In this document: positions 22,515 to 35,964 of the stretch, one piece after another
Layout of the letters: every line of letters starts with the position of its first letter
How positions within the stretch are numbered: position 1 is the stretch's first letter
NCBI GenBank assembly: GCA_039707465.1
Contig: CM077643.1
Location: 67,396,605-67,460,604, forward strand
Length of the DNA: 64,000 bases
Direction: 5' to 3'
DNA from: Rhabdophis nuchalis
Taxonomy: Eukaryota > Chordata > Lepidosauria > Squamata > Natricidae
Made by a program: the position numbers and the translations under genes
Notes under the pieces: model-generated
The model's input: the letters and a program-made list of their open reading frames with translations, nothing else
The model's database searches: none
Told to the model about the DNA's origin: nothing

Positions 22515-22890
22515 AGAATAGAATAGAATAGAATAGAATAACAGAATTGGAAGGGACCTTGGAAGTTTTCTAGTCCAACCCCCTATTCAGTCAGGAACCC
22601 CTATACCATTTCAGAGAAATGGTTGTCCAATATGTTCTTTAAAATGTCCAGTGTTGGAGTATTTACAACTTCTGGAGGCAAATTGTTCCACTGATTAATT
22701 GTTCAAATTTTTAGGAAATTTATTCTTAGTTCTAGGTTGCTTCTCACCTTGATTAGTTTCCATCCATTGCTTCTTGTCCTACCCTCAGGTGCTTTGGAGA
22801 ATAGTTTGCCTCCCTCTTCTCTGTGGCAACCCATCAGATATCGGAACACTGCTATCATGTCTCCTCTAGTCCTTCTTTTCATTAAACATA
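22515..22890 (-). mobile_element. CR1 LINE 3' end with AATAG-type tail
   Basis: On the minus strand the ORF2 end (KRRTRGDMIAVFRYLMGCHR, RSNGWKLIKVRSNLELRINF) runs into the 3' UTR motif AAGGTCCCTTCCAATTCTGT. It terminates in TATTC repeats (GAATA units on the plus strand, 22515-22541). LINE tails that seed AATAG microsatellites have been described for snakes, which supports the host assignment. The element is 5'-truncated near 22890. Confidence 0.85.
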
Positions 22891-23739
22891 TACCATATAC
22901 CATAATTTACACAGAGTTCCCTTCTATTCTATAGAAGGGATCCTTATGGCTTGAACAATGTTTTGTACTCTTTACTTTACTTTGCTTTGGTTACCATGGC
23001 CATGACTCAAGCTTCTTGCTTATTGAGTTAGGGAACTGATTGTGAAATGTGCAGACATCCCTGTTCAGAGCTACCACATAGGATATCAATACATTTTAAC
23101 CCATAAACGTGGCAGATTCTCTCTGCTCCTCCTCGCCATATGAAAAATAATACCAGAGCAAACTCATGAAAGAATTATGATTTCCTTATGCATGAGGATG
23201 GGATGGTAAATGTAGATGAAGGTTATGTTTTTAATTTATCATGTCTGAAATGCTCCTCTCTCTCCTCTTACCCATGCAAAAAAAGACAAAGGAAACCTAC
23301 ATCACTATCTAATGATTTGTGGGAACGGAGAAGGGTTGGAAACTGAGATAGCAGGATATAGTGGTACTCCCCCCCCCCAGTTAAAGCGATAGAGTATTCA
23401 TTTCAGTTCACAGATGATAAGCATGAAAGAAATTCATCTGCTTACCATGCAGAAGGGAGAGTCTGATAAATTACTAATGTGAAAGAGAAATGTTTTAATA
23501 AAGAGGACCACATGTAATTCTGCTGAGATGAGTAAATCAGTGACCTGCTGTGACTTGTTTTGTTTGTTTTGAACCTACCCAATGCAACAAATGAGCAAAA
23601 CCACAGAACGATAGCTTAATGGAAATATGAAAAATCGATATCAATTCCTGTTTTAAAACTTTGTAGCAGTATTATTATTTATATTGCAGGGATGATGTCA
23701 GACGATAGGCTTCAAATTGGCTGCCTCTGCATTCTGATA
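22891..23739. other. Sequence without a recognised gene
   Basis: CCCTTCTATTCTATAGAAGGG at 22918-22938 is a small perfect palindrome with a 3-base loop. Part of it is repeated at 24304. A C10 run lies near 23370. Confidence 0.45.
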
Positions 23740-23815
23740 AACATTTATTTATTTATTTATTTATTTATTAGATTTATACCCCGCCCTTCTCCAAGAGGAC
23801 CCAGGGTGGTGATAG
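23740..23815 (-). mobile_element. L2 LINE tail fragment
   Basis: A TTTA array followed by TTTATACCCCGCCCTTCTCC and AAGAGGACCCAGGG is the reverse complement of the 3' end of the L2 copy at 18268-18640. The element is reduced to its last 60 bp plus tail. Confidence 0.75.
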
Positions 23816-24189
23816 ATAACTTCAGGAGGATCTGAAAACTGGGAAGCATTAACAATCAACAGATTCATTCCCCATCCTGAGACTGTCCAAATGTGTTGAA
23901 CTAAAACTGCTGTTGGTCTTGCCAGTCTGTTATATTACTGTTACATGGAAAAACCACCAACATGCAATTGCTTTGGATTGTCAGCATCCAGTATGATATA
24001 ATGCTTAAAGTGCTGGATTAGAGGCTGGTAAACCAACCATCAATCATGGAAGTATATTGGTTAACTGTCAACTAATCATTTCCTTGCTTACCAAGTGTTG
24101 TTATAGGTTGTTTTGTTCCTTCAGAAAACGTGGAATATAATTTACATAATCCAGAAATGAATAAAGCGTCTGGAGCCTAGGGAGGGTGA
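23816..24189. other. Sequence without a recognised gene
   Basis: No supported structure. Confidence 0.45.
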
Positions 24190-24302
24190 AAAGTGGCTTT
24201 AAAAAAGGCTGAACTCAGCTGGCCAGCGCGCACATGCATGCTGGCCAGCTGACAGGGCAATGCCTCACATGTCCTGACAAATGGCTCCGCATGCCACCTG
24301 TG
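24190..24302 (-). mobile_element. Fragment of the GTGATGGTGAACC hAT-like family
   Basis: CAGCTGGCCAGCGCGCACAT, CAATGCCTCACATGTCC and GCATGCCACCTGTGCC are the reverse complement of the subterminal region of the element at 33882-34336. The expected terminal bases after GCCACCTGTGCC are missing, so it is cut at 24302. Confidence 0.5.
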
Positions 24303-24339
24303 CCTATTCTATAGAAGGGATCCTTTGCCATCCTGGGAT

Positions 24340-24990
24340 TAGTTGAAACTTGGCTCAATAGCAGTAAATGCAAAAGGGATCATGTAATCCTAGTGGACAG
24401 TCACTTACTGATAAATATGAGCCAGCATTGTGCAACAACTACCAAAAAAAGCCAAGGCTGCATTAACAGAGGGATAGAATCAAGATCACGTGAAGTATTA
24501 GTATCACTTTAAAAGGCCTGGAATATTGCATCCAGTTTTGGACACCACAATATAAAAAAGTTGTTGAGACTCTGCAAAGAGTGCAGAAAAGACCAACAAA
24601 GGCGATTAGGGGGCTGGATGGTAAAATACATGAGGAATGGTTTCAGTAATTGGGTATGTCTACTCTAATGAAAAGAAGGATTAGTGATGACATGATAGAA
24701 GTGTTCCAATATTTGAGGGGCTGCCACAAAGAAGGGGGAGTTGTCATTCTACTTTCCAAAGCACAAGAAGGTAAGATAAGAAGCAATGATTGGAAACTAA
24801 CCAAGGAGATAGGCAATCTAGAACTAAGGATAAATTTCCTGACAGTGAGAACAATAAACCAGTGATATAGTCTATCTCAAGAAGTTGTGGGTATTCCATC
24901 ACTGGAGGCTATTAAGAAGAGACAGGATAGCCATTTGTCTGAAGTATAGGGTCTCCTACTTGAGCATGGGTTTGGACTAAGAGATCTCCA
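24340..24990 (+). mobile_element. Decayed CR1 LINE fragment
   Basis: A relic of the last part of CR1 ORF2: GTTGAGACTCTGCAAAGAGT (the LQRVQ-type block), LMKRRISDDMIEVFQYLRGC near 24665 and RSNDWKLTKEIGNLELRINF near 24780, then a frameshifted end. The 3' UTR (GGTCTCCTACTTGAGCATGG) follows to about 24990. Several stops and indels show it is older than the copies at 46.9 and 58.7 kb. Confidence 0.8.
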
Positions 24991-25769
24991 ACAAAATTAG
25001 AAAATAATGTATTAAAACATGAAGGCAGTTTAGACAAAATATATGAATTACTTGATGATTCCTTAATTTTTTTAGATAAGTGGATATATTTTAATTTCTG
25101 CTAAAAGTAGCATATAAATGACAAATCTTTTATATTTAGTATTCATTTGATGATTCATTGAAAACATGTGAGGCATTTTTATCTTCCTAGTATTTGCTTT
25201 CAGAATGAAAATGTAGCATTAGTGGATTTTTACAGACATATGAATAGTTCACATAATAATGGCATACATAGTACAGGAGACAATGAAGAAAGGAAAGCAT
25301 TCAGAGGCACTCAGCTTATTCAATTTTAAAAGTATTTATTCAAGACTTTCCCCCTTGAATTCTTGCTGTATATTTCCCTCTTTTTTCCTGTCAAAAGCTT
25401 TTTTTGTTTTGTTTGTTTTACTGTTGTAATCTTATATTACTTTTATTTTAGCCACAGAGTAGTTGGGAAAAAAAGATCAAATGTTCAGAACTAAACAAAC
25501 TTATTTTCATGTATTTGTGCCAATTTCATTCTTTTGGATCTCCAACTATAATATTTGCTATTTCTACAAAGGTAGTATGGACTCTTCTTCACTTAATAAG
25601 GAAAGAATAGAGAGCACATGGGAAGTACTAAAGAGAAAAATAATGTACTTTTTTTTCTTACAGTTTAATTAAAGTCAATATGATTTTTCCAATGAACTCA
25701 GGGAAGAAGAAAATTTAGGACAAATCCTTATGAGGAAGAACGTAGAGTTCTTATATAAGATGCTGTTTT
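24991..25769. other. AT-rich sequence without a recognised gene
   Basis: No supported structure. Confidence 0.45.
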
Positions 25770-26095
25770 GTGGTTAAGACAGAGTCCTAACGCTATCCTT
25801 GAAACATAGCGATGAATCTGCATACAGACGGGAGGTTGAACAACTACCCTTGTTGTGAGGCCAAAATAGTCTTGACCTGAACATTCTTAAAACTGTAGAA
25901 ATGATGGTAGATTTTAAGATAAATCCACCTATACTACCACAGTCACAATACTAGACAACACAGTAGTAAAGGTAGTGACTTTCAAGTTTCAAGGTTATAT
26001 TATATCTCAAGACTTCATTTTAAGGACACCTACCATCAAATACGTCATCAAAAAAGCACAACAAAAAACCTCCTACCATCAGGAAGGAGATGTAG
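25770..26095 (+). mobile_element. Rex1/Babar-like non-LTR reverse transcriptase fragment
   Basis: The translation shows KTVEMMVDFKINPP, then a VSSFKF-like block read as MTFKFQGYIISQDF near 25975, then SIIKKAQQ read as KYVIKKAQQK near 26040. In fish and reptile Rex1-like LINEs these blocks (VDFRR..PP, SFKFLG, ..KKAQQR) occur in this order after the RT palm. The expected YFLRQLKK does not follow, so there is a deletion. Confidence 0.5.
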
Positions 26096-26439
26096 ACGTT
26101 TGGGACTCTATAGCAATATGTTCCTACAGGTATAATGTAGGAACATATAAAAAATGAACAAGCAAATGGACTAGTTAACAAGGGTTTGAGAGGAGAATGT
26201 AAGAATTCCCTTGATTGTCTTTTTTTAATCTGACCCTGAGGAAGGAACATGAAGAGATAGAAACATTTCTACTGGCAGTGTTCTAGGAAGGAAAAGTGAA
26301 GCTAAACAGACAGAAGACTATAACTGTGACCTGAGGAGTTTGTGGAATGTTTGTTGTTTTGCATCAAACATTGTAGAATGTTTGTCCTCTTGCAGGGGAT
26401 CTCTGGTGGTATTCACAATATCCTTCTACTCCAAGGAAT

Positions 26440-29258
26440 ATGATTGAAAAAGAAAAGATAAATATCAGAAGTCAATGACTGGCTATAAATGATGTTGACA
26501 GGTGATATTAGGGTCTGGGGCCATGACCTGAGATATTTTGACAATGGGCTGCTGAAATAAGATGGATTGTATCTCACAAAGATTGGTAAAATGTGTCTGG
26601 ACAAAGCATAACAAGATTGATTAGGAACACTTTAAAGTTAATTGTTTTAGAGGTGAAAATAGAAATCCTGAAATAAAGGCCTCATAGAAAAACTATGTAT
26701 AACAGAAAGCAGGATTGTTCCTGAAATGAGGTCCCTTAGATAAGTCAAATAAAAATAATAAAGCATACTGGTTCATAATGTTCATAGCCTTCATTATCTA
26801 CAGTATGCACTAATGCTTGCAACATAGGAAATAAACAAGATGAGCTTGTATTTCTTAACAGAGATTTAATAGGTATAATAGTGATCTAAAGACATGATGG
26901 GAATTTAGCAAGTGAAGAGGCCATTTGTTTGAAAGGCAAAGAATCAATCAATAGAAAGAAAGAAAAATGTACTGTTTATTAAATATATCCATTCCTGCTC
27001 AGACATTAAAACAGGTGAACTTAGCAATGATTTAAGGCACTAACATCTGGGTTAAAATAAGTGTATAACAAATAAAATTATACAATAGTTAATGTCTGTT
27101 ATTTTTCTCCTCGTCAAGATGAAGCTTTCCAAAAGAAAGAGCATTTCTTTTTTCAAAGAGAGATGAAGTTGTAGAGATGGGGGACTTTAATTATCTGGCC
27201 ATCTGTTGGAAGGCAAACTCCTGCCAAACATGATCTTTCCAGACTATATCAGATTTGCTTTCTGGAAACTTTCTCCAAAAGATTTCAGTAGGCGCAAGAA
27301 GCTTAGGTGTCTTTAATTAGAGACAATTCAATAAAGAATGTTTAATTCAGGAAACGGAAATAGCAAAAAAATAAATAAATTCAACTACAGTATAATCAAT
27401 TTGCATTTCTCTTAAAATAAAATTTTAAGAGAAGTATAAATTGGTTATAGTTGAAAACTTTAATCATAGATTGTAATAAATCAAAGCAAAGATAAATTGA
27501 ATCCCATGGCAGAAGATGTAACAGGAAACAGGAAACTTGCTCAAGGTGGGTGGGAGTTCTTAAAGAAGGACAGATTAAAAACATGATTACCAACTCTTCC
27601 AATGAGGGAACAAAAAGGAGTTCAATTAAAGAAATCTCTGTGTTTGCACAAAAAGTTTAGCGAAGATCAGAAAACAAAAAGACAAGGATAAGTGCAGGAA
27701 ATGGAAGAAGGTCATAAAGGAATAGCACAAGACAGGTGGCATAACACTGTAAAGTTCTTGCCAGGAAAGCAAAAACTCTAAATGAGCAGAAAGATGTGAA
27801 AAATAACAGACTTCTTTAGATATGTTCAAAGGAAAAGGAGAAAAAAAATCAGTAGATCAAATGCTCAATGATAAAGCAAAATGCTAACAGGTTAAGGTAA
27901 GAGTAGAGCTTTTTTTTGGGGTGGTGGTGGAATGTTCTATCATCTTTAACAAAAAAAGTATGTCTTTCACCAGGAATTTGTAAAAAGCAGGATGAAAGGA
28001 CAAGACTTAAATCTTTAGACTGATCGATGTATAGGCAGGTTATACATCTTTATTTTGAAAGAATTTAAATTTCTGGGACCAGATGATTTACATTGGAAGA
28101 TACTGATTGGTCTGGATAAATCATTATGTATTCTCTCTCAGAAATCCTGGGGAATTGGTAAAGTGCCAAATGACTGGAGAAGAACAAAGGGTCCTCTGTC
28201 TTCAAAGAGGTAAAAAGGAAGCTCCAGGAAGTTACAGACCAGTCAGTCTAATGTTGATACTGAGAAGATGAATGCAGCTCACAGAGGCTTCCAACTGAAA
28301 TGCCTTCAAATAAATTGAATATTATTTTAAATTGGGGGGTATTTCAAAAAGTCAGTTTGGATTTTTCAAGAACAAATCTTGCCATCTTAATCTTACCCCA
28401 TTTCTCAATCAAACAAAGTTAATGTATTATGGAAATGCTATAGACATAATATTCATTGATTTTTACAAGCGTTTGTCGAAGTAACCCATGACATACTGAA
28501 TAGCAAATTAAATAAAGAGTACTTATCAATGGCTCTTCATCAAACTACAGAGAAATATCAAGTAGACTATTTTCATGAATGAATTGGATGAAGAAGAGGA
28601 AGGAATGCTCTTCCACAATACACATGATTGAACAGAATATCCAATTTTCTAGGAGGACAGAAATAACATTAAAGAGGCTCTTTAAAGATTGGTGAAATGG
28701 GCTGAAATAACTGGATTAAACTGAATAAGATAAGAATGATTAAGCACAAAGTCTTTGTAAAAAAACAACCCATATGCACAAATTCAGGCTAGAACGTATC
28801 AGGATAGGTAATAGTATTTGCAAAAATGACTTCACAATAGTATATTGGAGACTTACCATGAGACAACAAAGACTATGTAGCCTCCAAAAAAAGGTAAATG
28901 CAATTGTAGGCTGCACCAACACAATTTACCTATCAGGGGAAGTCATTATTGTATAATATTCTGCTTTGGTCAGAGCCCGCCTCAAGTACTAGAAGAACAT
29001 TTTAAGCAAGATTCTGAGAAATTGGAAAAGAATGTAAGAAAAGCAGTGAAGATTGTCAGGGGACTAGAAATGAAACCCAGGAAGAGATATGAAGAGCCGA
29101 GTATGTTTGACTTTGAAAAAAGACAAGTTCAGGGAAATATGTTAGCACTGCTCAAATGTGAAAGGAGGTCTCAGAAAAATGTCGACCTCTTCTTTCTTGT
29201 TGCAGAGTGCAAGACATGGAATAATGGATTTAATTTACAGAAAGTAGATTCTGATTAA
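26440..29258 (+). mobile_element. Decayed near full-length CR1/L3 LINE
   Basis: Pieces appear in the order of a CR1 element. The end of an ORF1-like esterase region reads DGLYLTKIGKMCL near 26565. The start of ORF2 reads TNACNIGNKQDELVFLNRDL near 26810. An endonuclease motif GDFNYLAICWKANSCQT lies near 27180. A reverse transcriptase start lies near 28225 (GSYRPVSLM) with FGFFKNKSCHLN near 28355, an FIDF catalytic-core relic near 28455, and a C-terminal block near 29020-29170. Stops and frameshifts are everywhere. It ends at about 29258, tail to tail with a minus-strand CR1. Confidence 0.75.
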
Positions 29259-29261
29259 ATC

Positions 29262-29590
29262 CAAGAGTAGAAGGGTCCATTTCAGCTACTGAGTCTAGGC
29301 TCCTGCTCAGTGAAGGAATCCAAATTAAACTTTACAGATATATGACCACCTAGCTTCTGCTTAGACACAAACCCTCTGGGTAATTGGTTCCACTGTCAAA
29401 CTGCTCTTACCATTAAGAAATTTCTTCTAACATTCAGTGAGAAGTTATAACTTAAATCCATTATTCTGAATCCTGCATTCTACAAAAAGGGAGATTGTAT
29501 TTAATTATTCATTCTGCTCAGCCACTTGGTTCATAAGATTCTTACACTCAGGAAAGTTGTCCCTGGCATCTCCAAACTGTTTCACATCAT
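29262..29590 (-). mobile_element. Decayed CR1 LINE 3' end
   Basis: Minus-strand CR1 3' sequence: AAGAGTAGAAGGGTCCATTT at the tail side and CTCTGGGTAATTGGTTCCAC with ATTAAGAAATTTCTTCTAAC farther in. The latter corresponds to the RRNFL...WNSLP part of ORF2. It is strongly diverged. Confidence 0.6.
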
Positions 29591-31426
29591 GATTTCAGTG
29601 TAGGATGAAAGAAGGCAAAGACAGTTATATATCTGAAATACTGTATAGTTATCAAGGAAGATCCTGTCTGGGAAGAATTCCATAGAAGGGAGTTGCCTCA
29701 TGGCAGAATGAGATTTATTGCTAATTACTTTGCAAGTCTAGATTTCAGATGAATCTGTCAGGATTCATTAACACTAGCAGAAAATATCTTATAACCGGCA
29801 CTGAAGTATTGAAGCAATGCAATAATAAATATGGATTCTATTATGTTAGGCTTCCTTTAATGGGATTTTCTCTTCATAATCTGCATTTATTATGAGAACA
29901 GGCAGCATCATATTTGTTGTGTGATAAACTACAATGTTCCTATGATATGTTTGCATTCCTTGCCAGAAACAAAATAAAACAAATGTGCAACTGGCCTCCA
30001 GCATTTTAGATAAATGTTCTTTGTCCAGTATTCTATCTGACAAGAATTCCAACAAAGAGACTTTCAGAAATAAACTAGAAAACCTGTGATGCTTTAGGTC
30101 ATCATTTCAGAGATAGTTCCTTACCTAAACAGAGAAATCAAATAACCACAGGTGGACAAAAAGCAGTAGAATGGGAGTTTTCTACCAACTTCCCTATTGC
30201 ATGGGAACAGGGAGGGAACATCAGAAATCTTCCTCCCTCCCTCCCTCCCCTCCCCTCCCTTCCCTACAAGGCTGCTGGGTGGAAAAGAGCACGAGGGATT
30301 GCAAGACTGACTGGGAAACTGTCATGGTATATTGTAAATGAAGATCATATGACATCCACAGCAACTCATCAGTGCAGCATCAACTAGTAGTACTGAAGCA
30401 ACCATAACCTCCCCAAATTTCATTCCCTTGGGAGTTATAATTTCAGATGTTGGACACTTTCTAGCCCATTTGAGGTATTTTAATTGCCATATGTTGCATT
30501 GTTCACTCAATTAAAGGTCATGACAATGAGAGGTTTAGTAGTAAATAGATTGCAGAATGAAGCATGCGTAGTTTGATACAGCTTTCAGTTTATTCCTTGT
30601 TGGTATCAAAGGGCTGAACTAGATTGTCTGATGGTCTGTCTCTCTACAATTTCCCATGAACTCTATACGTTCCACCTAATATAACATCTTGTTTTATAAT
30701 TAAACAACCCCTTCTTTATGGAAAAGAATCTGCCATGATTCTGAAGACTTTAAATACCAGTTTGAGAAAAAGGAAGCAGAAAGAAAAATAGATGTCAAAA
30801 CCCAGAGGGAAGAAAATAAATATTAAGGTCACATTAGTTTGGCCTTCCAACCAGTTTTCCAAGGCCAAATGCCCAAAGGTTGCAGATTTATTAAGAAAAA
30901 ATACATTTTGATGCACTGAAACTGTGAAAAAAGCGGATATAATAAGATTTGAAAAAGTTACCGCAGAGAATCTGTCTTCAACTCCCATTTAACATACTGT
31001 AGAATATAATGTCAAAGAGCCAGTGATGAGGTAATTAATTATATACTGCATTATTAGTTTCAGCAAGATTAAGTAAACTATTCAACTGGGAAAAAATCAA
31101 GTCACGAAGGATGTTTCATGTTACAAAGATATATTCATATTGTACATGTATTTATAACTTTGGCCCATTTTGGGATCTTGCAATCTTATGAAATGAGGGA
31201 ATAATTGAATGCTCAAATTAACTTGCAAAATAATTGAGAAACTTTCCAAATGTCTGCCCAAGACCATTTGAACCATAAGGTAGCTGGGAAAGAGCATTTT
31301 AATTTGGTTCATTTGCCCTAAGGAAAGTCCTATAGGACCAATCAGGATCAATCTACCAATCATAATACAGCTGCACAGCCAATCAACCCACTCACAACAA
31401 CAGAGTCAGCACTCCACCACCACCAC
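29591..31426. other. Sequence without a recognised gene
   Basis: It contains a CCTCCCTCCCT-rich run at 30231-30264. A region at 30370-30505 weakly resembles 9545-9640, which suggests an unnamed dispersed repeat. A CAC trinucleotide run lies at 31415-31432. No gene was seen. Confidence 0.45.
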
Positions 31427-31563
31427 CACCAAGATTTAAGGAAAGGCGGCATCTACGCAGCCGCAGACCGAAGACTGAAGATGGCAAGTAAGATCTTGCT
31501 GAAACGTTGCAAAGTCAATCTCATTCTTACACGGGAAAACAACAAGACCAGCATATATATATA

Positions 31564-32040
31564 TGATGAGAGGCGTTCGGACTACGAACGCCTCTCATCA
31601 CGTCCAATTCGCTTCACGACCAAAAATTTCCCAAAAAATGTGCCCCAGTTCACGAACACCATTTCGCTGCATGAACGGAAAAGTTCGTAAAAAATGCTCC
31701 GCTGCACGAACTCCGCCTCACTTCACGAACTCTGCCTCGCATCACGAACTCCGCCCTCGCATCACGAACGGAAAAGTTCGTAAAAATGCCCGGATTCACG
31801 ACCTCCGTTTCGCTTCACGAACTGGAGCCGCGGACATTTTAAAAACAAGGTCAGAACGGATTAACCGGATTTACATTGAACCCTATGGGAAACTGTGCCT
31901 CGCATCACAACCAAAAAACAAGGTCGGAACGGATTAATCGGATTTACATTGAACTCTATGGGAAATTGTGCCTCGCATCACAACCAAATCGGATCGCGAC
32001 CAGAGTCATTTCACGAATTAAGTTCGTGATCCGAGGTACC

Positions 32041-32044
<4 letters not shown>
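31564..32044. mobile_element. CpG-rich non-autonomous element ending CGAGGTACCACTGTA
   Basis: It starts with a perfect 16-bp hairpin (31564-31579 with 31585-31600, loop GACTA). Many GTTCGTAA/TTCACGAAC-type words follow, alternating in both directions. It finishes with AAGTTCGTGATCCGAGGTAC and CACTGTA at 32044. The block GATTTACATTGAACYCTATG occurs twice (about 31868 and 31939). A TACAGTGGTACCTCG-type terminus marks a widespread inverted-repeat DNA transposon family. The matching left terminus is missing. Confidence 0.6.
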
Positions 32045-33881
<1,837 letters not shown>

Positions 33882-34336
33882 CCGTGATGGTGAACCTATG
33901 GCACACGTGCCACAAGTGGCACATGGAGCCATTTCTGAGGGCACGCAAGATGTTGCCCTGTCAGCTCCAGCACATATGCACATGCTGCTCAGCTGATTTT
34001 GGCCTTGATTTTCAGCAGTTTTTTGTCCTCTGGAGGCTTCAGGAAAGCCTCCTGAAGCCTCCAGAGAGCGAAAAATGGACTTACCAGGCCCACCAGAAGT
34101 TGGAAAGTGGGCTGTTTCCGGCCTCCGGAGGGCCTCTGGAAAGGGGGCGTTTTCTCCCTCCCCAGGTTCCAAGAAAGTAGTGTGTGTATGTGCAGGGCTG
34201 CAGGGCGGGGTGTACACATGCATGCACGGGGGCATGGCATGGGGGATTAAATTATGGGGGTGGGCACCCAAGTGTGTGCAATATTGTGCAAGTGCGTGCT
34301 TTTGGCACTCCAGGCAAAAAAGGTTCGCCATCACTG
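33882..34336. mobile_element. Non-autonomous hAT element, GTGATGGTGAACC family
   Basis: The ends are CCGTGATGGTGAACCTATGG and AAAGGTTCGCCATCACTG. The flanks GTGTAAGT (33874-33881) and GTCTAAGT (34337-34344) match at 7 of 8. The next bases, GGCACACGTGCCACAAGTGG, form the typical subterminal block. The interior holds CTTCAGGAAAGCCTCCTGAA, a local palindrome. There is no transposase. Confidence 0.85.
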
Positions 34337-34344
34337 GTCTAAGT

Positions 34345-35424
34345 TATGAACTTAGTGGATATTCTTTTTGAACCAACTAAATATTCAACTTCTTTATGAA
34401 CACCTTCAGGGAATATGGAGCATTAACCATAGCAGAAATGGATAACTTCACTTGTATTCTCTCCTGCTCACAGCAAATGCCCTTCACTCACATTTTCATG
34501 CTCTGAATTGAAATTGGGGTTCTAAGGCTTTTGTTGATTCAAGTGTTGCTGTCCAATTTGCTTGCTATATGTACTTTCTTGTTGACGAACCATTAACAAA
34601 TGGGGTTCCATGAAATCCAAGAGGTTTGCAACAAGGTTGCTAAGATTCTGTGAGCAATTGTGATTTTAAAAGATCACTTAAAAAGAAAACTTTGCAATAG
34701 TAATACTAGTAGTGATGGAATTTTTATACACTGTGATTCAATTTACTAATTGGCTTAACATTCCATAAGCTGCAGATACAATAAAATTATTTCAAGAATT
34801 TATCCAGAAGTAAAAAAAAGAAAGAAAGAAAGAAATGCTGAGAATATCTTTTCTATACAACTTCTCTTTGATTGTTACTGCATAGAATGTTTCACATCCT
34901 GGGTCAAAGGACACTCCTCTGTAATTCTCTAATCTCTGCTTTAGATATTATTATCGGAATCTTTCAGTGTGTAATGGTTATAACTCTTACTTGGTATGTC
35001 GAATGCTATTGTTTCAAAGCTAACATAGATTTTAATTACTATTTTCCTCAAACCAGCTACTTTTCAACTATGTTTTTTATTTTTATGTTGTGCTATTATT
35101 GTAACAATAGTGGGAAAGTAATTACATTGGATAAAGAAAAATTATAACAATAACAACTCTACTGAGTTTTAAATAGGTGACAAGCAAGAATTATAGCCAC
35201 TAGAATGCCAAAAGATTCTGGTAATAATATAAATAACATTTAGCTAATTTTGTAAAAATGAAACAATAGGTTTTTTTTAAAGTTAGTTACTTCATTGATG
35301 TAGATTTTGTTGTCTTTACTTTGTGTATGTACATTTAAGTATATATTGATATATTTTATGTCTATGCCTGTGTATATCTCTCTGTATGGTATGTACCCAA
35401 CAAAAGTTTAAATGTGCAGAAAGA
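34345..35424. other. AT-rich sequence without a recognised gene
   Basis: A short AAAG run lies at 34817-34835. No gene or named repeat was seen. Confidence 0.45.
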
Positions 35425-35560
35425 CATCTATGGAGATTCTCCATCAACCCAGGTCATAATGGTTCCAAAAGTGTTTGTTTTTTCCCAAACGCAATTCGAC
35501 TTTTTTTTTCATTGAAAATTTCAGTCCTTATCCAAAAAGCTTCTTCAGTTCTATCTGACT
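35425..35560 (+). repeat. Single arm of the palindromic interspersed repeat
   Basis: ATCTATGGAGATTCTCCATC leads into CCAAAAGTGTTTGTTTTTTC and, farther on, CCAAAAAGCTTCTTCAGTTC. These are the conserved words of the arms at 3111-3310 and 52049-52510. Confidence 0.65.
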
Positions 35561-35619
35561 GAAGGGGAATAGAAGGATTACTAGCTCTCTGAGAATTATT
35601 GAGGCCACTTGATGGGGGA

Positions 35620-35957
35620 ATGGGATGATTCGCCATGGCCAACTTTCCACAATCCACTTGCCATGGCCAATTTGCCACATCCAACTTGCTGTGGGACAGG
35701 TTACTGTGGAACAATTCAACAATTCAACTTAATCATTTTTTTAAAAAAAAAATTTGTCATTCACATTTTATTTTGTTTTTCCTTTGGCATCATTTCTTTA
35801 ATGATTCTATTCAACCATTTCTTCAATATTAGTGTAACTCTTGCTCTGCAGTGAGTTGTCCAACAGTAAATTGGCTATGGTGAGTTGTCCCACAATGAAT
35901 TAGTCATGGCGGATTAACTGTGGAAAGTTGACCATGGCAAGTTGGCCATGGTGAGTT
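35620..35957. mobile_element. Inverted-repeat element with CCATGGCCAA subterminal motif arrays
   Basis: The left side repeats words such as CCATGGCCAACTTTCCAC and CCATGGCCAATTTGCCAC. The right side carries their reverse complements (GTGGAAAGTTGACCATGGCA, AGTTGGCCATGGTGAGTT). The centre is AT-rich and non-coding. Short motif arrays in mirrored orientation at both ends are usual for transposase-binding subterminal repeats of DNA transposons. The superfamily is undetermined, and exact ends and target duplication were not resolved. Confidence 0.6.
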
Positions 35958-35964
35958 ATTGTAG

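Noticed and set aside
30322..30510. 62-residue minus-strand frame
   Set aside because: Weak similarity to 9545-9640 at the DNA level; probably a repeat, not a gene.
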